DNA from: Bacteroidia bacterium
GTDB lineage: Bacteria; Bacteroidota; Bacteroidia; B-17B0; Aurantibacillaceae
DNA length: 50,427 nt
Direction: 5' to 3'
Assembly: GCA_022842625.1 (NCBI GenBank)
Contig: JALHPG010000012.1
Coordinates: 1-50,427 of the forward strand
Part shown: piece by piece, positions 1 through 8,371 of the stretch
Layout of the letters: the number at the start of each line of letters is the position of its first letter
How positions within the stretch are numbered: position 1 is the stretch's first letter
Program-made: the position numbers and the translations under genes
The notes under the pieces: generated by a model
Database searches by the model: none
Seen by the model: only the letters and a program-made list of their open reading frames with translations
What the model was told of the DNA's origin: nothing

Positions 1-174
1 AGATGGGGCGAAAAATTATTCAGCACCAAAAATCCAAAGCAAGGTTGGAATGGTTATTTTAAAGGAGAAGAGTGTAAGCAAGATGTTTATGTTTGGCGTA
101 TTACATTTAAAAATGTAGTTACCGAAAAAGACGAAGTGCATTATGGCCATGTTTCGCTTCTAAAGAATTTATAG
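1..174 (+). CDS. T9SS type B (gliding-motility-type) sorting domain, C-terminal end of a truncated gene
   Basis: Frame 1 is open from the first base to a TAG at 172-174 and encodes the last 57 residues of a larger protein. The fragment begins RWGEKLFSTKNPKQGWNGYF, continues with a CKQDVYVWRITF block and ends HYGHVSLLKNL. This is the pattern of the CHU_C/gliding motility-associated C-terminal domain (W-G-x-x-[IL]-F, G-W-[ND]-G, D-V-Y-V-W, G-x-V-[ST]-L), which in Bacteroidota directs cargo through the type IX secretion system to the surface. The function of the passenger part cannot be told because it lies outside the window. No clear terminator follows before the convergent gene that ends at 207. 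Confidence 0.85.
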   Translation, partial: RWGEKLFSTKNPKQGWNGYFKGEECKQDVYVWRITFKNVVTEKDEVHYGHVSLLKNL

Positions 175-206
175 TCAAAGCAATTTCCTCCTAAGGAAGC
201 GAGTTT

Positions 207-1445
207 TTATTGCTGAATGGTTTTTATTTTAGAATTTACCCAAGCCAATATAGGAATCAGCAACAAAGCGCCATACGTTAGTATTTTATAATGGTCGTAG
301 TAATCATTAAACGTGCCTAGTAACAGTTTTAAATTCGCTAATAAATAAATCAGCGACAAGAAAAAATAAAGATAGCGTTTACTGTTTTTTGAAAGGACAT
401 CGTAATTCGAAATAAAATAAAGCAGACTGATAGTAAAAGCCGGTACCGCAAACAAAAAGGCATAATGCTGCTGGTGCGGAAAGATAAGTGGGATCAATAA
501 AAGTAGATAACTTATCTCTATACATTGCTGCCAATTTGTTTTAGCTTTAATAAACGGTTTCCATTTTAAAAAATACAAAGTAAACGAAACAAGAATTAAA
601 CGAACTGCCAATAAAACTTGTGATAAGGTTGGAATAGCCACATCTGCAAAATTTCTTTTATAGGGCAGGGCATATACATCGGGAACGTCTTTTACAAGTA
701 AGGTTGATAAAAGTGTAGAAAGGCCATGGAAACTTCTTTCTTCAACATCTAAAACATGTATTTGATTAATTGGGTTAATAAGCGACAACCATGTTTTAAT
801 TAATGAAAGATTATAGCCGTGTCCAATAAACAACGAAGGAGAAAATAAATACACAAAATAAAACAGCAACGTAAATGCAAATGCCTTAAAGTACCCGCGA
901 TAAATTAAGTAGGGTAAAAATACAATTGGTAATAGTTTAATGTTTATGCCTAAGGCTAAAATAGCTGCTCCGGAAAGTGGTTTGTTATTAATAATTAAAT
1001 AAAGACCATAAACACAAGTCCACAAAATTAAAATGGTTATTTGTGAATTATGTAGGTTGCCTAAAAAAAATCGCAACGAAAAAATAAAAGTAAGTAAAAT
1101 AAAAGCAGATTTTTGTTTTTCTGTTAACGTTTGTAGTAAAGGGTGTTTAGTTAATAATTGAAAGAGATGAAAATATAAAATGGTATTAAACACCAACCAA
1201 CAAAATTTTATCCAAAAAAAAGGTAAATAATATAAAGGTTTTAAAATAAGCGCAAACAGAACAGAATAAAAATAATGGTAGCTATCTACATATTTGTTTT
1301 CATAAAAATTGTCGCCTTTAATCAAGTCGCCGGTTGCCGATAAAAAAATATAAAAATCACCTTTGCCGTCTGCTTCAAAGAAACAAACAACTAAAGCAAC
1401 TGCCAACAGAACAAAAAGCCAAATTTTATTTTTAAAAACAGTCAT
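207..1445 (-). CDS. GT87-like polytopic membrane glycosyltransferase (DUF2029 type)
   Basis: The 412-residue product is almost wholly hydrophobic, with about ten predicted membrane spans. It has the layout of GT87 (alpha-1,2-mannosyltransferase-like, GT-C fold) proteins: a short first span, then a polar loop with an acidic start (FEADGKGDFYIF) and an aromatic-rich segment (YHYFYSVLFALILKPLYYLP). A central GININIKLLP-like stretch (LALGINIKLLPIVFLPYLIY) matches a conserved GT87 segment. Such enzymes use polyprenyl-phosphate-linked sugars at the periplasmic side; the acceptor is unknown here. The gene is divergent from the HTTM-like gene, with 57 bp between the starts. The ATG at 1443-1445 is the natural start. 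The family is inferred from overall pattern and no catalytic residue was verified. Confidence 0.65.
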   Translation of the reverse strand: MTVFKNKIWLFVLLAVALVVCFFEADGKGDFYIFLSATGDLIKGDNFYENKYVDSYHYFYSVLFALILKPLYYLPFFWIKFCWLVFNTILYFHLFQLLTKHPLLQTLTEKQKSAFILLTFIFSLRFFLGNLHNSQITILILWTCVYGLYLIINNKPLSGAAILALGINIKLLPIVFLPYLIYRGYFKAFAFTLLFYFVYLFSPSLFIGHGYNLSLIKTWLSLINPINQIHVLDVEERSFHGLSTLLSTLLVKDVPDVYALPYKRNFADVAIPTLSQVLLAVRLILVSFTLYFLKWKPFIKAKTNWQQCIEISYLLLLIPLIFPHQQHYAFLFAVPAFTISLLYFISNYDVLSKNSKRYLYFFLSLIYLLANLKLLLGTFNDYYDHYKILTYGALLLIPILAWVNSKIKTIQQ

Positions 1446-1502
1446 TTAAGTATAAAAGGTAAAAATAAACATCTAAATTTAACTAATTAATAGCAATCCT
1501 AT

Positions 1503-2342
1503 TTGAAAAAGGTAGTATCATATTTTTTTTCCGAATATAATCTAAGTCAGCCAACCCTTAAGTTTAAACAACTGCTGTATTTGTTTATAGTTATTAAAGT
1601 TATTTACTGGCTTTGGTATTATGACCTTTATTTTGGACAAAATGCTATTGCTTTTATTAAACCACATTCTTTGGGCGCATTTAAGGATGTAGCTTTTTTT
1701 CTTTACAATAACACATCCTTTGGCGCAGGCTATTTTTTTATTTTTGGAACATTATTTTTTTTGGCTCTAAGTTATTTTGTAAAAAAGATGCCCTTTTTAC
1801 TTGAGTTTATTCTTTGGTTATTAGTTTTAAATATTCACAATAAACTATACCCAACATTAACCGGTGGCGATCATTTATTAAATCAGTTTTTGTTTTTTAA
1901 TTGTTTTCTTTCCAAAACACATAGTAGTTCATCTGTTTTTCAAAATGAACTTAAAAAGTGCTTTCACAATTTTGGTGTACTTGCTATAATAATCCAGATA
2001 CAATTAGTGTATTTAATTGCCGGTATTGCAAAATTAAACAGCAGCGATTGGCTAAGCGGAGTAGCAATAATTAATTTAGGTGAGGTAAAATATTTTAATT
2101 TGTATAGTAATACATTTTCAGTTGCCGGAATTTTTGGTTACTTTTTTAATTATTTGATCCTTTTTTATCAGTTATTATTTCCGGTTTTAATATGGATAGA
2201 AAAAATTAAAAAGCCCTTATTAGTAATTGGGATCTTAACCCACCTCTATATCGCTTTTGTAATGGGAATATTGGGTTTCGGATTGATCATGTTAATTCCT
2301 TATGTATATTTTTGGCCTGTTAAAAACACAAATAATTTTTAG
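1503..2342 (+). CDS. HTTM-like integral membrane protein (vitamin K-dependent carboxylase-related family)
   Basis: A 279-residue protein with roughly six to seven membrane spans. The segment around residue 120 (PTLTGGDHLLNQFLFFNCFL) resembles the conserved part of HTTM-domain proteins, where a GGD motif precedes a membrane span. Later segments (QIQLVYLIAGIAKLNSSDWL) match the family's Y-x-x-A-x-x-K-L block. HTTM proteins are related to gamma-glutamyl carboxylase, but most bacterial members have no known substrate. The start is TTG at 1503-1505, because an in-frame TAG at 1491-1493 excludes anything further upstream. It ends 12 bp before prfB on the same strand and may be cotranscribed with it. 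Confidence 0.6.
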   Translation: MKKVVSYFFSEYNLSQPTLKFKQLLYLFIVIKVIYWLWYYDLYFGQNAIAFIKPHSLGAFKDVAFFLYNNTSFGAGYFFIFGTLFFLALSYFVKKMPFLLEFILWLLVLNIHNKLYPTLTGGDHLLNQFLFFNCFLSKTHSSSSVFQNELKKCFHNFGVLAIIIQIQLVYLIAGIAKLNSSDWLSGVAIINLGEVKYFNLYSNTFSVAGIFGYFFNYLILFYQLLFPVLIWIEKIKKPLLVIGILTHLYIAFVMGILGFGLIMLIPYVYFWPVKNTNNF

Positions 2343-2354
2343 TACCTTTACAAC

Positions 2355-3459
2355 ATGTTTACAAATGAGCAATTAAAAGACTTGAATGATCGCAGTATCG
2401 CGTTGAGGGGGTTTCTTTGACTATGATAGGAAGAAACACGATCTTGAGTTATTAGAAGAAAAAACCCTTGATCCCAATTTTTGGAACGACTCCAAAAAGG
2501 CCGAAAAAACCTTAAATGAAGTAAAACAAATTAAATCGTGGACCAGTGCTTACGATAATTTGCATCTGAAATTAGATGACTTAAATACCTTATATGATTT
2601 TTATAAAAGCGGCGATGCTTCTGAAGAAGAAACAGAGGCAGAGTATAAAGCAACCTTAAAAAATCTTGAAGAGATCGAGTTTAAGAATATGTTGCGCGGC
2701 GAAGAAGATCCCTTAAATTGTATTTTACAAATTAATGCAGGCGCCGGCGGAACAGAGAGTTGTGATTGGGCAAGCATGTTACTGCGTATGTATTTAATGT
2801 GGGCAGAGAAAAAAGGTTATAAGGTAAAGGAACTTGATTACAATGCCGGAGATATGGCAGGAATAAAATCTGTATCTATTCAAATAGAAGGCGATTTTGC
2901 TTATGGATATTTAAAAGGAGAGAATGGCGTTCATCGTTTGGTGCGTATTAGTCCTTTTGATTCTAATGCCAAACGTCACACAAGTTTTGCAAGTGTGTAT
3001 GTTTACCCCGTTGTTGATGATACTATTGAAATTGATATTAAGCCAGCTGACATTGAAATTTCAACTTCGCGAAGCGGCGGTGCCGGTGGACAAAATGTAA
3101 ATAAAGTTGAGAGTAAAGTACAGTTAACACATAAGCCAACGGGAATCGTTGTTGTTTGTCAAGTAGAGCGCTCTCAGTTAGGAAACCGCGAGCTGGCCAT
3201 GAAAATGTTACGTTCGCAATTGTATGAATTGGAAATTAGAAAACGTAACGAAGCTAAAAATGCTGTTGAAGACGGAAAAATGAAAATAGAGTGGGGTTCT
3301 CAAATTCGTAGTTATGTGTTGCATCCATATAAAATGGTTAATGATCATAGAACAGAATTAAAGATCACCAATGCCGAAGGAGTATTAGACGGCGATTTGG
3401 ATGAGTTAATTAAAACATACTTAATGGCCTTAGGCGGAAAACAATATCACAAAAACTAA
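2355..3459 (+). CDS. prfB: Peptide chain release factor 2, expressed through a programmed +1 frameshift
   Basis: RF2 recognises UGA and UAA stop codons and triggers peptide release. The coding sequence is in two frames. A 21-codon leader starts at ATG 2355 ([20 protein letters not shown], then L) and stops at TGA 2418-2420. The remainder runs from GAC at 2419 to 3459, giving about 367 residues after a +1 shift, the usual RF2 length. The GGQ catalytic motif ([16 protein letters not shown]) lies near residue 243. The RF2-specific SPF stop-codon-reading motif ([14 protein letters not shown]) lies near residue 198. The second-frame ORF could be misread as a gene starting at TTG 2560, but strong RF2 homology ([19 protein letters not shown]) begins straight after the shift site. 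rsmA follows 5 bp downstream. Confidence 0.97.
2406..2421 (+). other. prfB programmed +1 frameshift signal
   Basis: The site reads AGGGGG-TTT-CTT-TGA-C, with AGGGGG at 2406-2411, CTT at 2415-2417 and the in-frame TGA at 2418-2420. This has the same layout as the E. coli site (AGGGGG-UAU-CUU-UGA-C): an internal anti-SD-pairing purine run three bases before the slippery CUU, then UGA with the unfavourable 3' C. RF2 scarcity slows termination and favours slippage, so the gene regulates itself. Confidence 0.95.
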
Positions 3460-3464
3460 TTAAC

Positions 3465-4244
3465 GTGCAACCTGTAAGAGCAAAAAAACATTTAGGCCAA
3501 CATTTTTTGAACGATGAAAACATCGCTAGAGATACAGTAGGCGCATTATTAGAAAAAGATAAAACTTCTTTTATTATTGAGGTTGGTCCCGGAACGGGCG
3601 TGTTAACTCAGTTTTTAATAAATGATGTTGAGAATTTTTTGGCCATGGATGTGGACGGGGAATCGGTTGACTATTTAAAGCTAAAATATCCTGAAAAAAA
3701 AGACAAAATAATTTTAGCAGATTTTTTAGAAGCAGACCTTCAAAAATTAGCAGGGCAAAAATTTAATGTGGTTGGAAATTTTCCTTACAATATTTCCAGT
3801 CAGATAATGTTTAAGGTTTTAGAAAATAAAAACAGTGTAGATTATGTTGTAGGCATGTTCCAAAAGGAAGTAGCCATGCGTCTTGCCGAGAAACCGGGTT
3901 CAAAGGTGTATGGTATTTTAAGTGTATTGCTGCAAGCGTATTATGATATTGAATATTTATTTACAGTACATGAAAATGTATTTACTCCGCCGCCAAAAGT
4001 TAAGAGCGCTGTAATTCGTTTAACTAGGAATAATGTTCAGAAATTAGATTGCGACGAAGTGCTTTTTAAGAAGATCGTGAAAACAACTTTTAATCAACGT
4101 AGAAAAACAATCCGTAATTCAGTACGAACATTGTTTAATAATAATGAATTGCGTCATCCATTGTTAGATAAACGTCCGGAGCAATTGTCGGTGGCTCAGT
4201 TTGTAGAGTTAACCAAATTTGTTGAAGAGCAAACGGTGTTGTAA
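3465..4244 (+). CDS. rsmA: 16S rRNA (adenine1518/1519-N6)-dimethyltransferase
   Basis: RsmA/KsgA dimethylates two adjacent adenosines in the 3' terminal hairpin of 16S rRNA late in small-subunit assembly. The 259-residue protein opens with VRAKKHLGQHFLND, the family signature. It has the SAM-binding motif EVGPGTGVLTQ near residue 40 and the catalytic N-[LF]-P-Y block as VGNFPYNISSQ near residue 105. The C-terminal part keeps TPPPKVKSAVIRL. The start is GTG at 3465, 5 bp after the prfB stop. Translation from here gives the expected N-terminus, so no upstream start is needed. The last 49 bp overlap the 3' end of the convergent glycosyltransferase gene. Confidence 0.96.
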   Translation: MQPVRAKKHLGQHFLNDENIARDTVGALLEKDKTSFIIEVGPGTGVLTQFLINDVENFLAMDVDGESVDYLKLKYPEKKDKIILADFLEADLQKLAGQKFNVVGNFPYNISSQIMFKVLENKNSVDYVVGMFQKEVAMRLAEKPGSKVYGILSVLLQAYYDIEYLFTVHENVFTPPPKVKSAVIRLTRNNVQKLDCDEVLFKKIVKTTFNQRRKTIRNSVRTLFNNNELRHPLLDKRPEQLSVAQFVELTKFVEEQTVL

Positions 4245-5389
4245 CAGTCTGCTAATTTTTTTCCTACAAGGTCTTGCGATGCATTTTTTGAAATGAAGTC
4301 GATCATTTTTTCGGGATCAAATTTTAATTTCCCGTCTAAAAATTCCTTAAGAGATTCTTCTAGTTCATTTTCGTTGCCAACAGAAACTAATTTTCCAAAG
4401 TCATCGGTAATTAAATTTGGTAATTGACCTACCTTGCTTGCAAACACAGGCAAGCCTGTTGCAAGTGCTTCTAAAACAACAACCGGCATTCCTTCATAAT
4501 TACTAAATAATATCAAGGCGTGTGCCTGTTGCATATAGGTAGCAACTTCTGTTTGGGTTTTTTCTCCAGCAAACGTTACATCATTCAATCTAAGGTCTTT
4601 TGCTTTTTGTTTGTAATAAGAAACGGATGTTTCATTTCCTCCAACAATTAAAAGGTCAAATTGATAATTTGCTTTTTGTAATTTTTGTATCACACTTAAA
4701 GTGCCGTTTATATTTTTTTCTTTTTCAACTAAAGATGAAACATGCAGTAAAAGAGGTTTTGAACTTTTGATGCTTTTATTCTCACAAAAAACACTTGTAT
4801 TTACTACATTATAAATTAATTCGTAATCGCCGTTTAAGCCATGATCGAGCATGGCATTTTTTTGTTTTTCGGAAACATAAAATAATTTAGAGGCTGTGGC
4901 AACTGCTTTTTCAGTAAAATAGGTTTGTAAAAAACCTTTGTAATTGCCGTCTTCCGGTAAGTAGCCACTCCAATGTTCAACAATAGTATGAGGAACTTTG
5001 TAATAATTTTTAAATATGGATAAAATAATTGCGGCAGGAAAAATAGTATTTAATTGTATGGCTTTGATAGAAATATTGTTGCTTATTAATTCTTTTAAAA
5101 GCGTTGTATAAGCGTTTTTAAAGCGCCTATATTTTAAAATTGAAGATAATAAAGGGATACTTAGATCTACTTTTTTATATTCTAAGATCCACTCTTCAAA
5201 ATTGCCCTGTTTATTTTTTGTTATTTTAGTTTGTTGTGCGTTGGCTGAAGAGTAGGCGTAAACAACTATAACAGGCATAAACTTGCTTAACGCCAGCGCA
5301 TGATTTTTAATAAAAATACCGTGATTGATGTTTTGTGGGGTTGGGTACCAAGAAGCTAAAAAAAGAATTGGCTTTTGATCGTGCGACAT
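4196..5389 (-). CDS. GT4-family glycosyltransferase (Glycos_transf_1)
   Basis: A 397-residue GT-B enzyme, probably cytoplasmic, transferring sugar from a nucleotide-sugar donor to a glycan or lipid-linked acceptor. The N-terminus PILFLASWYPTPQNINHGIF is typical of Bacteroidota GT4 proteins. The C-terminal donor domain shows LLHVSSLVEKEKNINGTL, the E-x7-E-like stretch ALILFSNYEGMPVVVLEALA, and TGLPVFASKVGQLPNLI. It is the last gene of a run with the SiaB-type kinase (8 bp upstream) and the deoxynucleoside kinase. Its final 49 bp are antisense to the 3' end of rsmA, so the two convergent genes lack room for a separate terminator. The acceptor is unknown. Confidence 0.9.
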   Translation of the reverse strand: MSHDQKPILFLASWYPTPQNINHGIFIKNHALALSKFMPVIVVYAYSSANAQQTKITKNKQGNFEEWILEYKKVDLSIPLLSSILKYRRFKNAYTTLLKELISNNISIKAIQLNTIFPAAIILSIFKNYYKVPHTIVEHWSGYLPEDGNYKGFLQTYFTEKAVATASKLFYVSEKQKNAMLDHGLNGDYELIYNVVNTSVFCENKSIKSSKPLLLHVSSLVEKEKNINGTLSVIQKLQKANYQFDLLIVGGNETSVSYYKQKAKDLRLNDVTFAGEKTQTEVATYMQQAHALILFSNYEGMPVVVLEALATGLPVFASKVGQLPNLITDDFGKLVSVGNENELEESLKEFLDGKLKFDPEKMIDFISKNASQDLVGKKLADCYNTVCSSTNLVNSTN

Positions 5390-5397
5390 TTTTTCGC

Positions 5398-5973
5398 TTA
5401 CTCAAGATTTATTTTTATCTCTAATAAAAACAAAGAGTATTTATCGTTGATGGTTTCAAATTGCGGTGTTATTTTATTTCCACTCTTCATGGCAATAGTA
5501 ATAAAACCTAGACCTGCACCACCTTTATCACTTAATTCATTATTTTCTAAATGCTCTAAATAATATGCCTTTAATGCAGCAGGATCCTCAAATGAATTTA
5601 TTTTTTCTATTTGCCCTTTAACTTTTTCTACCGATGAATTAGAGATAAGGTTAGCAGAAATGATATTTACAGATTTGTCTGAATGTGCTAATAAGAAAAA
5701 ATTATGTTGCGATCCTTTATCGTCTTTGTGACCATGGATCAATTGATTTTGAAGCGATTCAACACAAATAAAGAAAACCTTTTTTACTACTTGTTTAGGG
5801 AAATTTTTATCAAGAATATTTGATTCAATTTCAGTTTCAAGTTTCGAAATTGTTTCATTATTCAAAACGCCATCGTAGGCTAATATTAAATTGCCAGATT
5901 GGGTAATGTTTTTAACCTGCTTTGTAAAATGCAGATCAAAAAACTCTGATTCTTTATTTATTGTCAAGCTCAC
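5398..5973 (-). CDS. SiaB-family protein kinase (DUF6272)
   Basis: A 191-residue protein matching the Bacteroidota SiaB-like family. It has a conserved central KKVFFICVESLQNQLIHG segment, the SDKGGAGLGFITIAMKSGNK motif around residue 150, and an ending of the form INDKYSLFLLEIKI. In Pseudomonas SiaB is a GHKL-type kinase that phosphorylates the small regulator SiaC, opposed by the PP2C phosphatase SiaA; the same role here is inference. No SiaC-like (DUF1987) gene is next to it, and the only PP2C-type phosphatase in the window is 28 kb away. The start is GTG at 5971-5973, sharing one base with the TAG stop of the upstream kinase, which suggests translational coupling. Confidence 0.75.
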   Translation of the reverse strand: MSLTINKESEFFDLHFTKQVKNITQSGNLILAYDGVLNNETISKLETEIESNILDKNFPKQVVKKVFFICVESLQNQLIHGHKDDKGSQHNFFLLAHSDKSVNIISANLISNSSVEKVKGQIEKINSFEDPAALKAYYLEHLENNELSDKGGAGLGFITIAMKSGNKITPQFETINDKYSLFLLEIKINLE

Positions 5974-6590
5974 TATTTAAATAAACCGTTTAGTTCAGCG
6001 TCAATCATTCTAATTACCTTACCTAGATCTTCTTTACTCTCGCTAAAATTAATATCATCAACATCTACTACCAAAATTTTTCCCGACTCGTAAGAGGTGC
6101 TCCATGCTTCGTAGCGTTCGTTCAGTCTTTTTAAATAATCTAAGCGAATGCTGTTTTCATAATCTCTTCCGCGCTTTTGTATTTGCTTTACTAAGGTTGG
6201 TACACTAGCTCTTAAGTATATAATTAAATCAGGCGCTTTTATTAAGCTTTCCATTAATTTAAATAAGGAAAAATAATTATCATAATCGCGAGAGGTCATT
6301 AAGCCCATTGCGTGTAGGTTGGGTGCAAAAATATAAGCGTCCTCGTAAATAGTTCTATCTTGAACTACAGAATGTTTACCTTTTCTAATATCCAAGATCT
6401 GATTAAAACGTGTATTTAGAAAATATACTTGCAAATTGAATGACCAACGCTGCATTTCTTCATAAAAGTCATTTAGGTAAGGGTTATCATCTGCATCTTC
6501 GTAATGCGCGTGCCATTTATAATGTTTCGCTAATAACGAAGTTAATGTAGTTTTCCCTGACCCAATATTCCCGGCAATTGCAATATGCAT
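5973..6590 (-). CDS. Deoxynucleoside kinase (dNK family)
   Basis: A 205-residue nucleotide-salvage kinase that phosphorylates deoxynucleosides with ATP in the cytosol. The P-loop is GNIGSGKTT at residues 7-15. The family DR[ST]IYED motif is present as QDRTIYEDAYIFA near residue 80. The lid arginines are in a KRGRDYENSIRLDYLKRLNERYE segment near residue 140. Length and motifs fit the deoxyadenosine/deoxyguanosine kinase group of Bacteroidota, but the base preference cannot be read from sequence. It heads a three-gene unit with the SiaB-like kinase (1-base overlap) and the GT4 enzyme. A 114-bp gap separates it from the SDR gene upstream on the same strand, and I found no convincing promoter in that gap. 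Confidence 0.9.
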   Translation of the reverse strand: MHIAIAGNIGSGKTTLTSLLAKHYKWHAHYEDADDNPYLNDFYEEMQRWSFNLQVYFLNTRFNQILDIRKGKHSVVQDRTIYEDAYIFAPNLHAMGLMTSRDYDNYFSLFKLMESLIKAPDLIIYLRASVPTLVKQIQKRGRDYENSIRLDYLKRLNERYEAWSTSYESGKILVVDVDDINFSESKEDLGKVIRMIDAELNGLFK

Positions 6591-6704
6591 ATCAATTTGT
6601 TAAAATTCCTTTAAATAATAGACTAAATTATATATTTAATCTACAAAAAACAAAATTTAATTGATAAAAAGTGACTTTTATAGCGTGATATTTGACGATT
6701 TTAC

Positions 6705-7721
6705 TTAAAAAAGACCTTTATCTTTCAATAAGTCAGCAGAAATCTTTTCAATTGCTTGATTTACAGGAGTAAACGAGAAATTTGAAACTGATTTTATTTT
6801 AGCGTTTGAGTAGAGTTGCTTGTTTAAAGCCGAAGAAATTAGAGGTTTGGTAATTTTACGAGGTTTATTTGTAAAAAAACAAACTATGGCATCCAATATT
6901 CTGGCAACGGTTAATATTTTTTTGCCGGCATTAATAGTTGTTTTTGGTTTTTTTAATTCCGATTGAATTTTATCAAGGATCGATTTAAACGAATAATTTT
7001 CTTCTATCAAAATGTATCGGTTGGCGAATAATCGCTTTTCAACAAGTTCTAACATACAATTTGCAACATCTTCAACAGCAATGTAACCGGCAATTCCATC
7101 GGTATAAAATTTATTTCCTTTGTAGCACACATCAAATAATTTTGAGCTGCTTTGATCCCAAAAGCCTGAAGACAATATTACACCCGGATTTACGATAACC
7201 GCATTTAAACCTTCTTCAATGCCCCGCCAAACTTCTCTTTCGCCATTATATTTACTTATCGCATAATCACTTTCTTTGCCCGAAAATTTCCAAAAAACAG
7301 TTTCATTCAACGGTTGTGTATAATCTGAATTATTAATTGTAGCAATGGAGCTAACGTGGCAAAGTGCCGAAATGTTTTTATGTAAGCAAGCGTTTACAAT
7401 ATTTGCCGTGCCGGTTTCATTAATAGCAAATAGTTTTTTTCGATCGTTTTTATCAAATGATACAAAGCCGGAACAGTTATACACCACCGTAATTCCTTCA
7501 AGAGCGGCTTCGATCGAAAAGACATCTGCTATGTCAAGCTCAACCCATTTTATTTTTTTGAATAGCGCTAGGTAATTGTTATCGTAATACGAGAAAAGTT
7601 TTTCTACTTTTTTAATATCGCTTGTTTTTTGCCTGCAGGCAATTACAGGCTGGTTGTTTTGTAAGAGTTTCAAAACAACCTGACTTCCTAATATTCCTGT
7701 AGCACCAATTACTAAATTCAA
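6705..7721 (-). CDS. NAD-dependent epimerase/dehydratase family protein (extended SDR)
   Basis: A 338-residue Rossmann-fold oxidoreductase. The nucleotide-binding G-x-x-G-x-x-G motif is GATGILG at residues 6-12. The catalytic Y-x-x-x-K is YAISK in DYAISKYNGEREVW near residue 150, with an upstream HVSSIATI strand supplying the serine. The C-terminal third diverges more and ends in a basic region, as in dihydroflavonol reductase-like or nucleoside-sugar epimerase-like Bacteroidota proteins. The substrate is not evident. It is the last gene of the minus-strand run that begins with the lipoprotein at 10496, 12 bp after the PAP2-like gene. Confidence 0.85.
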   Translation of the reverse strand: MNLVIGATGILGSQVVLKLLQNNQPVIACRQKTSDIKKVEKLFSYYDNNYLALFKKIKWVELDIADVFSIEAALEGITVVYNCSGFVSFDKNDRKKLFAINETGTANIVNACLHKNISALCHVSSIATINNSDYTQPLNETVFWKFSGKESDYAISKYNGEREVWRGIEEGLNAVIVNPGVILSSGFWDQSSSKLFDVCYKGNKFYTDGIAGYIAVEDVANCMLELVEKRLFANRYILIEENYSFKSILDKIQSELKKPKTTINAGKKILTVARILDAIVCFFTNKPRKITKPLISSALNKQLYSNAKIKSVSNFSFTPVNQAIEKISADLLKDKGLF

Positions 7722-7733
7722 AATCGTATCAAT

Positions 7734-8366
7734 TTAAGCAAAGGTTATTTTTTGTAAACTAAAAAACAAACCACTTTGCACTATTAATCCTAAAAAAAAA
7801 CCTAAATATAATTGCGCCGGTTTGTGTTCATTTAAAAATAAACGCGCAAAACCAATAATTCCTGCTGCAATAATTGTAAGAATATAATAGGGTGTCATAT
7901 CAAACTTAATTAAATAGGATACCGATATTAATACCCCAAGCACACCTCCAATACCAACCATGTGCGCACTGATCTTATATTTAAGGTTAATTAAGGTAGA
8001 TATCAGAATGGAAATTGCACCTCCAACAATAAATAATTTTACACTATTCCAAATATTAATATCCATTAGTAAATAAAATAAACTAAAATAGAATAGTGCA
8101 GTAATAAAATAAGGAAAAGTTCTATCGTGTTGATTTGAGAGTAGAATATTTGGTATTTTTTTTAATTTAACTAAAAGGTAAATGTTTAAAACAGGAAAAA
8201 TAAACGAGAAAAAAAACACAACCAGCGAAATTCGCCATTTTGTTTCTATTGGCGTTAAGTAATCGTAAACAGTATTTGGGATGCCAAAGAAAAATAAAAG
8301 ACACAAATAGGTTGCCATTAATAACGGATGCAAAACAACAGAAATAATTAAGGCAAAGTTTTTCAA
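7734..8366 (-). CDS. PAP2-like integral membrane protein
   Basis: A 210-residue protein with about six membrane spans. Two blocks recall the PAP2/lipid phosphatase family of Bacteroidota: KISAHMVGIGGVLG near residue 135, which would correspond to the S-x-x-H-like motif, and ARLFLNEHKPAQLYLGFFLG near residue 175. The full classical PAP2 signature with a clear arginine-rich first motif is not obvious, so catalytic activity is uncertain. The gene sits 5 bp downstream of gpsA in the same operon. A role in phospholipid metabolism would fit that context, but this is inference. Confidence 0.55.
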   Translation of the reverse strand: MKNFALIISVVLHPLLMATYLCLLFFFGIPNTVYDYLTPIETKWRISLVVFFFSFIFPVLNIYLLVKLKKIPNILLSNQHDRTFPYFITALFYFSLFYLLMDINIWNSVKLFIVGGAISILISTLINLKYKISAHMVGIGGVLGVLISVSYLIKFDMTPYYILTIIAAGIIGFARLFLNEHKPAQLYLGFFLGLIVQSGLFFSLQKITFA

Positions 8367-8371
8367 TAGTG

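Noticed and set aside
2355..2420. prfB as a broken gene or a gene starting at 2560
   Set aside because: The in-frame TGA lies in a canonical RF2 frameshift site, and conserved RF2 sequence continues directly in the +1 frame.
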